Shown here piece after piece: positions 8,589 through 18,053 of a stretch of 64,000 bases of DNA. Position numbers and translations under genes: made by a program. Under the pieces are notes generated by a model. The model searched no databases. It was not told where the DNA came from and saw only the letters and a program-made list of their open reading frames with translations. Within the stretch, counting starts at the first letter, position 1. Every line of letters starts with the position of its first letter. The stretch spans positions 1 to 64,000 of the forward strand of contig QXPY01000001.1 of NCBI GenBank assembly GCA_003583745.1, written 5' to 3'. The DNA comes from Rhodocyclales bacterium GT-UBC (GTDB taxonomy: Bacteria > Pseudomonadota > Gammaproteobacteria > Burkholderiales > Rhodocyclaceae).

Positions 8589-9365
8589 ATGCCGAACAAG
8601 CTTCAGGTTCCTCGTATTTCCGATGCCGTTGCGGCCTCGCTGGAGGGGCGCATTCTGGAAGGTTCGCTGAAGGCGGGTGATCGTTTGCCGCCGGAGCGCG
8701 AACTGGCTGCCGAGTTTGGCGTTTCGCGTCCGTCGTTGCGCGAGGCGATCCAGAAACTGGCTTCGAAAGGCATGTTGCAGAGCCGCCAAGGTGGTGGGAC
8801 CTACGTTACCGATAGCCTGAATTCGAGTTTTTTCGATCCCTGGCGCGACATGCTGGGCAATCATCCGAATTTGCGCGAAGACATGCTCGAGTTCCGTCAT
8901 ATGCTGGAGGGCCAGGCCGCGGCCTGGGCAGCCGAACGGGCGACGGAAGCCGACCTGGTCCGTTTGGAGCATGCATTCAATCGGCTCAACGAGGCCTTCG
9001 CCAGTGGTGATACCGAATTGCGCTCCGAAGCCGATATCGCCTTCCACCAGGCAATCGGCGATGCCGCACACAACGCCCTGCTGGGGCACATGTCGGCGGC
9101 GCTGTTGCGCCTGATGCACGACAATATCCGCCTCAATCTGGGCGAACTGCGTGCCATTCCGGCTGCCGATTCACTGCTGATCAGCCAGCACACCGCGATC
9201 TACAACGCCATTCGCGACCACAAGCCGCAAGTGGCGTCGACGGCGGCCAAGACCCATATCGATTTCGTCCGCGAAACGCTCGCCCAGTCGCTGCGTTCCG
9301 CCGCCCGACGCGAGACTGCCGAGCGTCGCTTGAGCACCGAGTTTTCTCCTACTTCTTCATCTTGA
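8589..9365 (+). CDS. lldR: FadR-subfamily GntR regulator of the lactate locus
   Basis: 258 residues from the ATG at 8589; a GTG four codons upstream would fall inside an operator and neither start has a clear ribosome site. The N-terminal winged helix (about residues 10-75) shows the GntR signature [22 protein letters not shown] and RQGGGTYV. The rest is an all-helical FCD ligand domain ([33 protein letters not shown]). Divergent placement next to lutABC and shared TGGTNNNACC palindromes identify it as the lactate-responsive regulator LldR/LutR by analogy. PdhR is the closest alternative family member. Confidence 0.88.
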   Translation: MPNKLQVPRISDAVAASLEGRILEGSLKAGDRLPPERELAAEFGVSRPSLREAIQKLASKGMLQSRQGGGTYVTDSLNSSFFDPWRDMLGNHPNLREDMLEFRHMLEGQAAAWAAERATEADLVRLEHAFNRLNEAFASGDTELRSEADIAFHQAIGDAAHNALLGHMSAALLRLMHDNIRLNLGELRAIPAADSLLISQHTAIYNAIRDHKPQVASTAAKTHIDFVRETLAQSLRSAARRETAERRLSTEFSPTSSS

Positions 9366-9390
9366 TTTGACCCCACAGAAAGGAATCCGC

Positions 9391-11766
9391 ATGGAGCCCC
9401 TGGTTATTCCCTTTGAAAAGCTGCGCATGACCGATGTCGAACAAGTCGGCGGCAAGAACTCCTCGCTCGGCGAAATGATCAGCCAGTTGGCTGATACCGG
9501 CGTTCGCGTGCCGGGCGGTTTCGCCACGACGGCGCATGCCTATCGCGTCTTCCTGTCGCAGTCCGGCCTCGACGCCAAGATCAATGCCGCGCTCGATGCC
9601 CTCGATGTCGAGGACGTCAATGCCCTGGCCAGGACCGGCGCCGAAATCCGTCAGTGGGTGCTCGATACGCCGTTCCCGATGGAACTGACCATCGCCATCA
9701 CCGAGCAGTACCAGCGCCTGGTTGCCGACTCCTCGGCCGACATGTCCTTCGCTGTGCGCTCTTCCGCCACCGCCGAGGACTTGCCCGATGCCTCCTTCGC
9801 CGGTCAGCAGGAAACCTTCCTGAATATCGTCGGCCTGGAAAACATCATGCACGCGATCAAGGAAGTGTTTGCTTCCCTGTATAACGACCGCGCCATTTCC
9901 TACCGTGTTCACAAGGGCTTCCTGCACGCCGATGTCGCGCTGTCCGCCGGTATCCAGCGCATGGTCCGTTCCGACAAGGGCGCCGCCGGCGTGATGTTCA
10001 CCCTCGATACCGAATCCGGTTTCCGCGATGCCGTGTTCGTCACTTCCAGCTATGGCCTGGGCGAGACCGTCGTTCAGGGCGCCGTCAATCCGGACGAGTT
10101 CTATGTGCACAAGCCGATGCTGGAAGCCGGCAAGAAGGCTGTGGTGCGCCGTAACCTCGGTTCGAAGATGATCAAGATGACCTTTGCCGCCGAGAAGGTT
10201 GCCGGCAAGTCCACTGTCACCGAGGACGTCGAAGAATCCCTGCGCCATCAGTTTTCGATCAATGACGAAGAAGTCATGGAACTGGCCCGCTACGCCCAGA
10301 TCATCGAAAAGCACTACGGTCGTCCGATGGACATCGAATGGGGCAAGGACGGTGTCGACGGCAAGCTGTACATCCTGCAAGCCCGCCCGGAAACCGTGCA
10401 GTCGCAGGCTGGCGCCGGCAAGGTCGAGAAATACAAGCTGAAGTCCTTCTCCAAGGCGCTGGCTTCCGGCCGTGCCATCGGCCAGAAGATCGGTATCGGC
10501 CCGGTCCGCATCGTCAAGGACCCGAAGGAAATGGACCAGGTCAAGCCGGGCGACGTGCTGGTTGCCGACATGACCGACCCGAACTGGGAGCCGGTGATGA
10601 AGCGCGCTTCCGCCATCGTCACCAACCGTGGCGGCCGTACCTGCCACGCCGCGATCATCGCCCGCGAACTGGGCATCCCGGCCATCGTCGGTTGCGGTGA
10701 TGCCACCGAAACGCTGACCGAAGGCGATATCGTCACCGTCAGCTGCACGGAAGGCGACACCGGCCACGTCTATCGCGGCAAGCTGGACTACGAAGTGACC
10801 TCGCGCGACATCTCGGCCATGCCGGATGTCCCGGTCAAGGTCATGATGAACGTCGGCAACCCGGAACTCGCCTTCGAGTTCTCGCAACTGCCGAACGCCG
10901 GCGTCGGTCTGGCCCGCGTCGAATTCATCATCAACAACGTCATCGGCATCCACCCGAAGGCCATTCTCGACGTCGAGCGCCTGCCGGCTTCGAAGCGCGA
11001 CGAAATCAAGCGCCGCGCCCGCGGCTACGCTTCGCCGAAGGAATTCTTCGTCGAGAAGCTGGTTGAAGGGGTTTCCACCATCGCCGCCGCCTTCTGGCCG
11101 AACCCGGTGATCGTCCGTCTCTCCGACTTCAAGTCCAACGAGTACCGCAAGCTGCTCGGCGGCGAGCTCTACGAGCCGGAAGAAGAAAACCCGATGCTCG
11201 GCTTCCGCGGTGCCTCGCGTTACATCGCCCAGTCCTTCCGCGACTGTTTCGAGATGGAATGCCGCGCCATGAAGAAGGTCCGCGAAGAAATGGGCCTGAC
11301 CAACGTGCAACTGATGGTGCCGTTTGTCCGTACCGTCGGCGAAGGCCAGGGCGTGGTCGATCTGCTGGCCGAGCATGGTCTGAAGCAGGGCGAGAACGAT
11401 CTGAAGCTGATCATGATGTGCGAAATCCCGTCCAACGCCCTGTTGGCCGACGATTTCCTGAAGATCTTCGACGGTTTCTCGATCGGCTCCAACGACCTGA
11501 CCCAGCTCACGCTGGGCCTGGACCGCGACTCCGGTCTGGTGGCCAACCTGTTCGACGAACGCGACCCGGCCGTCAAGCAGTTGCTGGCCATGGCCATCGC
11601 AGCCGCCAACAAGGCCGGCAAGTACATCGGTATCTGCGGCCAGGGCCCGTCCGATCACCCGGACCTGGCTGAATGGCTGATGGATCAGGGGATCAGCAGC
11701 ATCTCCCTGAATCCGGATACCGTTGTCGACACCTGGACCCGTCTGGCCTCGCACAAGAAGGCCTGA
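9391..11766 (+). CDS. ppsA: Phosphoenolpyruvate synthase
   Basis: 791 residues from the ATG at 9391, which has an AGGA ribosome site; a longer frame begins at 9367 but adds no conserved sequence. Domains in order: N-terminal ATP-grasp ([11 protein letters not shown], then [17 protein letters not shown]), the swivelling phosphohistidine domain with the catalytic His in [18 protein letters not shown] near residue 418, and the C-terminal PEP/pyruvate-binding barrel ending with [14 protein letters not shown]. The enzyme converts pyruvate and ATP to PEP, AMP and phosphate, the step that allows gluconeogenesis from lactate. It lies 25 bases after lldR in the same direction and may be co-transcribed. 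Confidence 0.97.
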   Translation: MEPLVIPFEKLRMTDVEQVGGKNSSLGEMISQLADTGVRVPGGFATTAHAYRVFLSQSGLDAKINAALDALDVEDVNALARTGAEIRQWVLDTPFPMELTIAITEQYQRLVADSSADMSFAVRSSATAEDLPDASFAGQQETFLNIVGLENIMHAIKEVFASLYNDRAISYRVHKGFLHADVALSAGIQRMVRSDKGAAGVMFTLDTESGFRDAVFVTSSYGLGETVVQGAVNPDEFYVHKPMLEAGKKAVVRRNLGSKMIKMTFAAEKVAGKSTVTEDVEESLRHQFSINDEEVMELARYAQIIEKHYGRPMDIEWGKDGVDGKLYILQARPETVQSQAGAGKVEKYKLKSFSKALASGRAIGQKIGIGPVRIVKDPKEMDQVKPGDVLVADMTDPNWEPVMKRASAIVTNRGGRTCHAAIIARELGIPAIVGCGDATETLTEGDIVTVSCTEGDTGHVYRGKLDYEVTSRDISAMPDVPVKVMMNVGNPELAFEFSQLPNAGVGLARVEFIINNVIGIHPKAILDVERLPASKRDEIKRRARGYASPKEFFVEKLVEGVSTIAAAFWPNPVIVRLSDFKSNEYRKLLGGELYEPEEENPMLGFRGASRYIAQSFRDCFEMECRAMKKVREEMGLTNVQLMVPFVRTVGEGQGVVDLLAEHGLKQGENDLKLIMMCEIPSNALLADDFLKIFDGFSIGSNDLTQLTLGLDRDSGLVANLFDERDPAVKQLLAMAIAAANKAGKYIGICGQGPSDHPDLAEWLMDQGISSISLNPDTVVDTWTRLASHKKA

Positions 11767-11795
11767 TTTCCAGGGACACATCCTGCTCCAAAGGC

Positions 11796-11825
11796 AAAAG
11801 GCCGGAAGTGATTCCGGCCTTTTTT
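11796..11825 (+). terminator. Intrinsic terminator after ppsA
   Basis: GGCCGGAA and TTCCGGCC form an 8-bp stem with a GTGA loop, followed by six T and preceded by A residues. It lies about 30 bases after the ppsA stop and can also serve the opposite direction. Confidence 0.88.
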
Positions 11826-11924
11826 ACTTGTCGGCGGCATTTTTGTTGAAACACCGTTTTGTCCTGGGGCGATGAGTTTGCCGGTCGGCAATTGGCGCAG
11901 GGGCTGGCAGGAAGAGGGCTTGCC

Positions 11925-13361
11925 TCAACTTGCCTGGCGACACAGATTTCCGAGTCGTTGCAATGCCGACTCGATATCCGCGGTGATTGGTGTCCCGCAA
12001 TTCAGACGGATATAGCTGTCAAAGCGCTGCGAGTTCGAGAACATCGAACCCGGGGCGATATAGATGCCTTCTTCGAGTGCCGCATCGAACAGCCGGCGCG
12101 AGGACAGCCCGTCGGGCAGGGCGATCCATAGCGCCAGGCCGCCATCCGGGTCGGTCAGCCGGGTGCCTTCCGGGAAATGCGCGACGATCATTTCGGCGGT
12201 TCGCGCCCGCTGGTGCTTCAGGCAGTGGCGCAGACGGCGAAGATGGCGGTCGAAGGCGCTCGATGCCATGAAGTCGGCCGCGGCGAGCTGGGCCAGTTCC
12301 TCGTTGTTGCGGCTTTGCACGTACTTGAGCATTTCGACGCGCGACTGCCAGCGGCCGGCATTCATCCAGCCCAGGCGCAGTCCCGGCGCCAGAATCTTGT
12401 GCAGCGAGGCGCAGTGAATGACGTTGCCGTCGCGATCCCAGGCTTTCAGCGCACGCAAGGGAGCGTCGTCGTTGGTCAGCGCGCTGTAGGTGTCGTCCTC
12501 GATCAGCGGAATGGCCTGGGTTCGACAAAACTCGACCAGTCGTGCCTTGTGGCTGTCGGGCATGATGCAGCCGAGCGGATTTTGCAAATGCGGCACGACC
12601 ACCATGGCCTTGATTTTTTCCGAACCTTGCACGGCCAGTTCGAGCGCTTCGATCGAGATGCCGGTTTGCGGGCTGGTCGGGATTTCCAGCGCGCGCAGCC
12701 CGAGCGCTTCGAGGACCTGCAGCAAGCCGTAAAAAGTCGGCGATTCGACCGCCACGATGTCGCCCGGCTGCGTCACGGCACGCAGTGCCAGGTTGAGCGC
12801 CTCGATACAGCCCTGGGTGATCAGAATGTCTTCCGGACCGAGCACCATGCCGTTGGCCATCGCACGCTTGGCCAGAACATTGCGGAAAGTCGCATTACCG
12901 TTGTTGCTCGAAGGCGAGACAAGGAGTGCGGGATGCTGACGCAAGGCGCGGGTAGCGGCATTTTTCAGCGCCTCTCCCGGGTAAAGTTCGGGCGCGCTGC
13001 GGGCGCTGGAGAAATTCACCTTGATCCGGGCTTGCCGGCCGCGCGCAATGAACTCGGAGACGCGCGCATGGATACCGACATATTGTGCCGGGTCCGGCAA
13101 CAGGTCGGTGGCGGGCTCGGCGACAGGCCGGGCATTCAGGCGGCGAGGCCGGCGCACGAAGTTGCCGGAGCGCGGCCGGGCCTCCAGCCAACCATCGGAT
13201 TCGAGTTGTCGGCAGAGTTGCAACGCGGTCGAAAGACTGACTTCATGGCGGTTCATCAGCGCCCGTACCGAGGGGAAACGATCGCCGTGAGCGAGGGTGC
13301 CGGCTTCGATGGCTTCCCGATAATGCGAGGCCAGGCGGCGATATAGCGGTATTTGTTCCAT
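11925..13361 (-). CDS. MocR-type GntR/aminotransferase regulator
   Basis: 478 residues from the ATG at 13361. Residues 1 to about 75 form a GntR winged helix (GDRFPSVRALMNRHEVSLSTA), then a linker and a fold-type-I aminotransferase domain. The likely PLP-binding lysine is in CASLHKILAPGLRLGW. MocR proteins bind PLP and use it to sense amino acids or vitamin B6; this one resembles the YdcR branch rather than PdxR or GabR, but its target is unknown. It ends facing ppsA and is divergent from the small gene at 13550. A frame extension upstream of 13361 is not supported. Confidence 0.88.
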   Translation of the reverse strand: MEQIPLYRRLASHYREAIEAGTLAHGDRFPSVRALMNRHEVSLSTALQLCRQLESDGWLEARPRSGNFVRRPRRLNARPVAEPATDLLPDPAQYVGIHARVSEFIARGRQARIKVNFSSARSAPELYPGEALKNAATRALRQHPALLVSPSSNNGNATFRNVLAKRAMANGMVLGPEDILITQGCIEALNLALRAVTQPGDIVAVESPTFYGLLQVLEALGLRALEIPTSPQTGISIEALELAVQGSEKIKAMVVVPHLQNPLGCIMPDSHKARLVEFCRTQAIPLIEDDTYSALTNDDAPLRALKAWDRDGNVIHCASLHKILAPGLRLGWMNAGRWQSRVEMLKYVQSRNNEELAQLAAADFMASSAFDRHLRRLRHCLKHQRARTAEMIVAHFPEGTRLTDPDGGLALWIALPDGLSSRRLFDAALEEGIYIAPGSMFSNSQRFDSYIRLNCGTPITADIESALQRLGNLCRQAS

Positions 13362-13422
13362 GACTAATCTTCTCCGATCGCTTGCTGGTCGGACAGATAT
13401 AGATTGCCCCGAATTGGACCAT

Positions 13423-13448
13423 AACAGATTCATTTTGTTTGATCTGTT
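13423..13448. promoter_or_regulatory. Inverted repeat between mocR-type gene and 13550 gene
   Basis: AACAGAT (13423-13429) and ATCTGTT (13442-13448) form a spaced inverted repeat in the divergent intergenic region. It could be an operator for the MocR-type protein, which usually binds near its own promoter; this is inference only. Confidence 0.3.
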
Positions 13449-13549
13449 GCGCTGCAGATAGTGATTTTCTGTGGCTGTTTTGGTTGGTGGCGGCTGGCTA
13501 CGATTTCTCCATGTTCCCGATCGGCGGGATGAGTTCAAGGAGATTGAAA

Positions 13550-13888
13550 ATGGAAGACCGGCGGACAATCAACCTGATGATGCAGCAAGGTGAAGCACGC
13601 CAGCTTTTGCTCGAGACGGGTAGCACCCTGCTGGTTCTGGGCGGGCGGTTGGAACTGCACCTGCCTTCGGCTTGGCTGGCCGAGCAGATGGTCTCTCGAA
13701 CGGTTCGGCTGGAGGCGGAGCAGGCTTGGGTGGCCGAGTCGGGGGGCTGGGTGGATCTGCTAGCCGCGCATACAAGCCAGGTGGTGGTTATTCCGCCGGA
13801 TGGCGTTGCCTTGTGGCGGCGGGTCGGGCGCTGCCTGGAGGCACTGATCCGGTTGGGCCGGCCGGCGGGTTTGCTGAAGGAGCCCTGA
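13550..13888 (+). CDS. Small DUF2917-like protein
   Basis: 112 residues from the ATG at 13550, which has an AAGGAG ribosome site 6 bases upstream. The pattern of short beta strands with glycine turns (LLETGSTLLVLGGRLEL, then HTSQVVVIPPD) resembles the small cupin-like DUF2917 proteins of betaproteobacteria, but the match is weak and from memory. No signal peptide or membrane segment is seen. It precedes the DUF2249 gene by 124 bases on the same strand and is divergent from the MocR-type regulator. Function unknown. Confidence 0.6.
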   Translation: MEDRRTINLMMQQGEARQLLLETGSTLLVLGGRLELHLPSAWLAEQMVSRTVRLEAEQAWVAESGGWVDLLAAHTSQVVVIPPDGVALWRRVGRCLEALIRLGRPAGLLKEP

Positions 13889-13946
13889 GCGGAGGCGCAG
13901 GAAAGGCCCCGAATGGCCTGGGCCTATTCCAATCCGCATCAAGGAA

Positions 13947-13994
13947 ATTGCCACGACGGAACGGCAATATTCAGCGCAATTGCCATTCCGGCAA
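13947..13994 (+). promoter_or_regulatory. Two TTGCC/GGCAA inverted repeats upstream of DUF2249 gene
   Basis: ATTGCC-(10)-GGCAAT (13947-13968) and TTGCC-(5)-GGCAA (13980-13994) share the same arms and lie just ahead of the ribosome site of the DUF2249 gene. They differ from the FNR/Dnr consensus TTGAT-N4-ATCAA, so the regulator is unknown; they could also be RNA hairpins in the leader. Confidence 0.35.
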
Positions 13995-14012
13995 GTATTT
14001 TCAGGAGCTATC

Positions 14013-14279
14013 ATGCAAGCCATTCACGCCTGTAACCACACCACCCCGGAAGCCCTTTATCCCTTCGATGCGCGCGGTATCGCCAAACGTTTCCGTCACG
14101 CCGCCATTTTTGGCGCGCTGGATGCCTTGATGCCGGGCGAAACGATGCGTTTTTGCAATGACCACGATCCTTTGCCCTTGCTCGCCCAGTTGCAACAGCG
14201 TTACGGTGCCCACTTGAATATCGAGTACAAGCAACGTGAACCGGGTGCGATCGTGATCGATTTTACCGTTGTTGCCTGA
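14013..14279 (+). CDS. DUF2249 domain protein
   Basis: 88 residues with a CAGGAG ribosome site. The segment LDALMPGETMRFCNDHDPLPLLAQLQQRYG is the conserved centre of DUF2249 (the FxNDHDPxPL motif), here a small TusA-like fold. DUF2249 proteins often occur with nitrogen-oxide or oxygen-respiration genes in denitrifying betaproteobacteria. The next gene, a polytopic membrane protein, starts immediately after this stop, so the two form one operon. The biochemical role of the family is not established. Confidence 0.85.
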   Translation: MQAIHACNHTTPEALYPFDARGIAKRFRHAAIFGALDALMPGETMRFCNDHDPLPLLAQLQQRYGAHLNIEYKQREPGAIVIDFTVVA

Positions 14280-15404
14280 TTGATCCCGGTTGCGAGCCTG
14301 ACCCTTCTTGCCCTGTTGTCCAGCGTCGGACTGACGCTGAGCGGTACAGGCTCGCCACTTGCAGTCGCTCATCTGGCTTTTGCCGTCGGGATCGTGCCGC
14401 TGATCTTCGCGGCGATGATCCATTTCGTGCCGGTACTCAGCCGGACCGGCGACCCCTCCCGTAACATCAAGCGCCTGCCCTTGTTCGCCCAGTCGGTCGG
14501 CTTGCTCGCGGTGGCGGCGATGCAGGGCATCGTTCCACATGCCTGCTTGCAATTTGCCGCACTGCTCGATTTGTTGCTGGCCGGCATTCTGCTCAACTGG
14601 ATTGCCGGCCGGGCGCGCATGGCCCTGGGGACCCCTCATCCGGGCTGGCGCTGGTACGGTGCGGCGCTGGGCTGTTTGATGCTGGCCCTGTTCGCGATCC
14701 TGTTGCTCAATATCTGGCCGGCCTATTGGCGCGCCTTGCGGCTGTTTCATCTACATCTGAATACCATCGGCCTGCTTGGCTTGGCGGCCTTGGGGACCTT
14801 GCCCGTTCTGCTGCCGACAGCGCAAGGCGCCCCCGATCCGCAAGCGGCCAACTGGCTGCGGCGGCGTCTCTGGCTGGTGGCCGGCGGGGCGCTGGTCGTC
14901 GCCACGGGGGCGGCTGTCGTTTGGCCCTTGGCCGCGCCGGGGGCGGCGTTGGTCCTGGTCGCGGCGCTTGGGTTGCTTGGTCAATGGGGCCGGCGTTTCG
15001 GCTTGCGTGCCTTGCTTGCCGACGGGGTGACCGCTTCTTTGTTGGCAGCTGTAATCGGGTTTCTGCTTTCGCTGGCTTTCGGCGTCGTGCATGGGACCGG
15101 CTTGATGAGCGGTCGCACGACGCTGCTGGCCTGGGGTATCGGCTTTCTCTTGCCGTTGGTCACCGGGGCGCTTAGCCAATTGCTTCCGGTCTGGCGCTGG
15201 CCCGGTCCGGCGACGCCGGCCCGCCAACGCATGCGAGTCTGTCTGGCGGCCAACGGGCGTTGGCGGGCGCTACTTTTTTTGATTTCCGCTCTCGCCATGC
15301 AGAGCGATTTCCCGGTGCTGGGCGCGGCTTGCTTGTTGGCTGCCTTGCTGTTGTTTGTCTCCAGCCTCCTCGTGGCTGTGCGCGTCAGGCAGTCGACGCG
15401 GTAA
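14280..15404 (+). CDS. Polytopic membrane protein, possibly heme-copper oxidase/NnrS-like
   Basis: 374 residues, starting at a TTG directly abutting the DUF2249 stop (no spacer), with about 11-12 hydrophobic segments. Histidines placed inside segments (AAMIHFVPVLSR; LFHLHLNTIGLLGLAALGTL; FGVVHGTGL) recall proteins related to NnrS or heme-copper oxidase subunit I, which bind haem or metal in the membrane. The pairing with DUF2249 supports a link with NO or oxygen respiration. No binuclear-centre motif can be confirmed, so this stays a resemblance. It ends 33 bases before thrC. Confidence 0.7.
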   Translation: MIPVASLTLLALLSSVGLTLSGTGSPLAVAHLAFAVGIVPLIFAAMIHFVPVLSRTGDPSRNIKRLPLFAQSVGLLAVAAMQGIVPHACLQFAALLDLLLAGILLNWIAGRARMALGTPHPGWRWYGAALGCLMLALFAILLLNIWPAYWRALRLFHLHLNTIGLLGLAALGTLPVLLPTAQGAPDPQAANWLRRRLWLVAGGALVVATGAAVVWPLAAPGAALVLVAALGLLGQWGRRFGLRALLADGVTASLLAAVIGFLLSLAFGVVHGTGLMSGRTTLLAWGIGFLLPLVTGALSQLLPVWRWPGPATPARQRMRVCLAANGRWRALLFLISALAMQSDFPVLGAACLLAALLLFVSSLLVAVRVRQSTR

Positions 15405-15437
15405 AATCCTTCCTTTTTCGCTTTTCAAGGCTTCGCC

Positions 15438-16865
15438 ATGCGCTATATCTCGACTCGCGGTAATGCCGCGCCCCAGGCTTTCTGCGACATCCTCCTCGGC
15501 GGCCTGGCGCCCGATGGCGGCCTCTACCTGCCGGAGAGCTATCCGCAGATCAGTCGTGCCGAACTGGATGCCTGGCGCCAATTGTCTTATGCCGATCTGG
15601 CCTACGAGATCCTTTCCAAGTTCATTACTGACATCCCGGCCGCTGATCTCAAGGCGCTGGTCGCCAAGACCTACACCGCTCAGGTCTATTGCCACACGCG
15701 CAACGGCGGCAACGCAGCCGAAATCACGCCACTGACCAAGCTGGAAGACGGCCTCTACACGCAAGAGTTGTCGAACGGCCCGACCCTGGCCTTCAAGGAC
15801 ATGGCGATGCAGTTGCTGGGCAACCTGTTCGAGTACGTGCTCGACAAGCGCGGCGAGTCGATCAATATCCTCGGCGCCACGTCCGGCGATACCGGCTCGG
15901 CAGCCGAATACGCCATGCGCGGCAAGCACAACGTCAAGGTCTTCATGCTCTCGCCGGACGGCAAGATGAGCGCCTTCCAGCGTGCCCAGATGTACTCGCT
16001 GCAGGATGCCAACATCTTCAACATCGCCGTCACCGGCATGTTCGACGACGCGCAGGACATCGTGAAGGCGGTTTCCAACGATGCCGAATTCAAGGCCAAG
16101 TACAAGATCGGTGCCGTCAACTCGATTAACTGGGCACGGGTCGCGGCGCAGATCGTCTATTACTTCCAGGGCTATTTCCTGGCCACCCAGTCCAATGACG
16201 AACAGGTCGCTTTCTGTGTGCCGTCGGGCAATTTCGGGAATATCTGCGCCGGCCACATCGCCCGCATGATGGGCCTGCCGATCGCCCGCCTGGTGCTCGC
16301 CACCAACGAAAACGACGTGCTCGACGAATTCTTCCGCACCGGCGTCTATCGTCCGCGCACGTCTTCGGAAACCAACGTCACGTCCAGTCCGTCGATGGAT
16401 ATTTCCAAGGCCTCCAATTTCGAACGCTTCGTGTTCGATCTGGTCGGTCGCGATCCGGCCGTGGTCCGCGAACTGTGGGCCAAGGTCGACAAGGGGCAGG
16501 CGTTTGATCTCTCTACCAGCGCCCATTGGTCCAAGCTGTCGAGCTTCGGCTTTGTCTCCGGCAAGAGCACGCACGCCGATCGTCTGCAGACTATCCGTTT
16601 CGCCCAGCAGAACTACAAGGTGATGCTCGATACCCATACTGCCGACGGTTTGAAGGTCGCTCTTGAACATCGCTTGCCGAACATGCCGATGATCGTGCTG
16701 GAAACGGCTCAGCCGGCCAAGTTCGAAGAAACGATTCGTGAGGCGCTGGGTCAGGAACCGGTGCGCCCGGCCGATCTGGCCGGTATCGAAAAGCTGCCGC
16801 AACGCGTCGAAGTCATGGCGCCGGATGTCGAGGCCGTGAAACGCTACCTGGTTGAACGCGTCTGA
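15438..16865 (+). CDS. thrC: Threonine synthase
   Basis: 475 residues, the long (proteobacterial) form. The N-terminus RYISTRGNAAPQAFCDILLGGLAPDGGLYLPE is typical, and the PLP lysine lies in GPTLAFKDMAMQ near residue 117. The phosphate-binding loop ATSGDTGSAAEYA and the CVPSGNFGNICAG segment are present. The enzyme converts O-phosphohomoserine to threonine in the cytoplasm. It is followed by a strong terminator shared with the convergent nadC side. Confidence 0.97.
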   Translation: MRYISTRGNAAPQAFCDILLGGLAPDGGLYLPESYPQISRAELDAWRQLSYADLAYEILSKFITDIPAADLKALVAKTYTAQVYCHTRNGGNAAEITPLTKLEDGLYTQELSNGPTLAFKDMAMQLLGNLFEYVLDKRGESINILGATSGDTGSAAEYAMRGKHNVKVFMLSPDGKMSAFQRAQMYSLQDANIFNIAVTGMFDDAQDIVKAVSNDAEFKAKYKIGAVNSINWARVAAQIVYYFQGYFLATQSNDEQVAFCVPSGNFGNICAGHIARMMGLPIARLVLATNENDVLDEFFRTGVYRPRTSSETNVTSSPSMDISKASNFERFVFDLVGRDPAVVRELWAKVDKGQAFDLSTSAHWSKLSSFGFVSGKSTHADRLQTIRFAQQNYKVMLDTHTADGLKVALEHRLPNMPMIVLETAQPAKFEETIREALGQEPVRPADLAGIEKLPQRVEVMAPDVEAVKRYLVERV

Positions 16866-16881
16866 GAACGCGTCGCTAAAG

Positions 16882-16908
16882 AAAAAGGCAGCCGAGGCTG
16901 CCTTTTTT
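16882..16908. terminator. Bidirectional terminator between thrC and small membrane ORF
   Basis: GGCAGC and GCTGCC form a stem flanked by five A and six T, giving U-tracts in both directions. It ends thrC on the plus strand and the nadC/small-ORF transcript on the minus strand. Confidence 0.85.
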
Positions 16909-16927
16909 CATGGTCCCGTGTCCCTGG

Positions 16928-17065
16928 CTAGAGGTAGATCACTGCCGGGAATACGGCAACCGCAAGTACGAGAACCAGCCATTCAAGATTATGCCGAGCC
17001 AGAAAGCCGGTGAAATGCAAAACGAGAATGGTGATGGCGATAACGTAGAACAGCGCGAACAACAT
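16928..17065 (-). CDS. Small 45-residue membrane protein
   Basis: A short frame on the minus strand beginning MLFALFYVIAITILVLHFTG and ending FPAVIYL. It has two hydrophobic segments separated by a short polar turn (ARHNLEW), so a membrane hairpin is likely. An AGGGAG ribosome site lies 7 bases before the ATG, and a bidirectional terminator follows the stop by about 20 bases. It sits 70 bases downstream of nadC in the same direction. The clean ribosome site, codon use like the neighbours and terminator placement argue that it is real. Function unknown. Confidence 0.6.
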   Translation of the reverse strand: MLFALFYVIAITILVLHFTGFLARHNLEWLVLVLAVAVFPAVIYL

Positions 17066-17135
17066 GGGGAACTCCCTGGGGAAGGATCGTTTTTTGATTT
17101 CTCCGGGAGATTATGACAATAAAAAGCCCCAAGTC

Positions 17136-17999
17136 CTAGCCGATGAAACGCATCGAGAGGTCCAAAGCCTTCACGTCCTTGGTCAGCGCACCGACGGAGA
17201 TCCTGTCTACGCCTGTCTCGGCGATGGATCGGATGGTTTCCAGCGTAACGTTGCCGGAAGCTTCGAGAATGGCCTTGCCGGCGTTGATCCGGGCGGCCTG
17301 ACGCATCATCTCCGGCGTGAAGTTGTCGAGCAGGATCATTTTTGCCCCCGCTGCCAGCGCGGTGTTCAGTTCGTCGAGCGACTCGACTTCGATCTGGATG
17401 AACTTGCAGCGTTCACCAGCCTGGGCGGCGACCGTTTGTGCCGCCGCCATCGCTTCGGCGATGCCGCCAGCGGCGTGGATATGGTTTTCCTTGATCAGGA
17501 TGGCATCCCACAAGGCGAGGCGGTGATTGCCGCCACCGCCGCAACGGACAGCGAATTTCTGCGCGATGCGCAGGCCGGGCAAGGTCTTGCGCGTATCGAC
17601 CACCTCTGCCCCGGTGCCGGCGATGGCGTCGGCGTAGATGCGCGCCTTGCTGGCCACGGCGGAAAGCAGTTGCAGGAAATTCAGGGCGCTGCGCTCGGCC
17701 GAGAGGAGGGCGCGACCATTGCCTTCGATTTCGCAAAGCAGCTGGTTGGCGACAATACGATCACCGTCGCTGGCCTGCCAATTGACCACGGCGCCTGGAT
17801 CGAGGCGGCGGACGCATTCGTCGAACCAGGCCGTGCCGCAGAGCACGCCGTCTTCGCGCGAGATGACCGTGGCCTTGACGCGGCGGTCGCCGGGAACCAG
17901 GCTGGCGGTAAGGTCGCCGGCGCCGATGTCTTCGGCCAGGGCGTCATTGACGTTGCGGGTGATTTCGGGGGCGAGCGGGAGATCGAATTGGATGGACAT
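17136..17999 (-). CDS. nadC: Quinolinate phosphoribosyltransferase
   Basis: 287 residues from the ATG at 17999; upstream codons in the same frame overlap the divergent gene and are not typical. Signature stretches are ALAEDIGAGDLTA, DTRKTLPGLRIAQKFAVRCGGGGNHR (substrate-binding Arg/His/Lys) and the barrel end ASGNVTLETIRSIAETGVDRISVGALT. The enzyme makes nicotinate mononucleotide from quinolinate and PRPP in NAD biosynthesis. It is divergent from the FMN-protein gene at 18054, with about 54 bases between. Confidence 0.97.
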   Translation of the reverse strand: MSIQFDLPLAPEITRNVNDALAEDIGAGDLTASLVPGDRRVKATVISREDGVLCGTAWFDECVRRLDPGAVVNWQASDGDRIVANQLLCEIEGNGRALLSAERSALNFLQLLSAVASKARIYADAIAGTGAEVVDTRKTLPGLRIAQKFAVRCGGGGNHRLALWDAILIKENHIHAAGGIAEAMAAAQTVAAQAGERCKFIQIEVESLDELNTALAAGAKMILLDNFTPEMMRQAARINAGKAILEASGNVTLETIRSIAETGVDRISVGALTKDVKALDLSMRFIG

Positions 18000-18053
18000 A
18001 TCTGTGTCGAGGCGGCATGCTGAAGGGGCGAATTGTACCGTCTGGGAGGATGC

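Noticed and set aside
9349..11781. Minus-strand frame of about 810 codons over ppsA
   Set aside because: The plus strand encodes intact PEP synthase with all motifs; the antisense frame is a GC-driven artefact.
13947..13994. FNR or Dnr binding boxes before the DUF2249 gene
   Set aside because: The repeats are TTGCC/GGCAA rather than TTGAT/ATCAA, so FNR/Dnr cannot be claimed.
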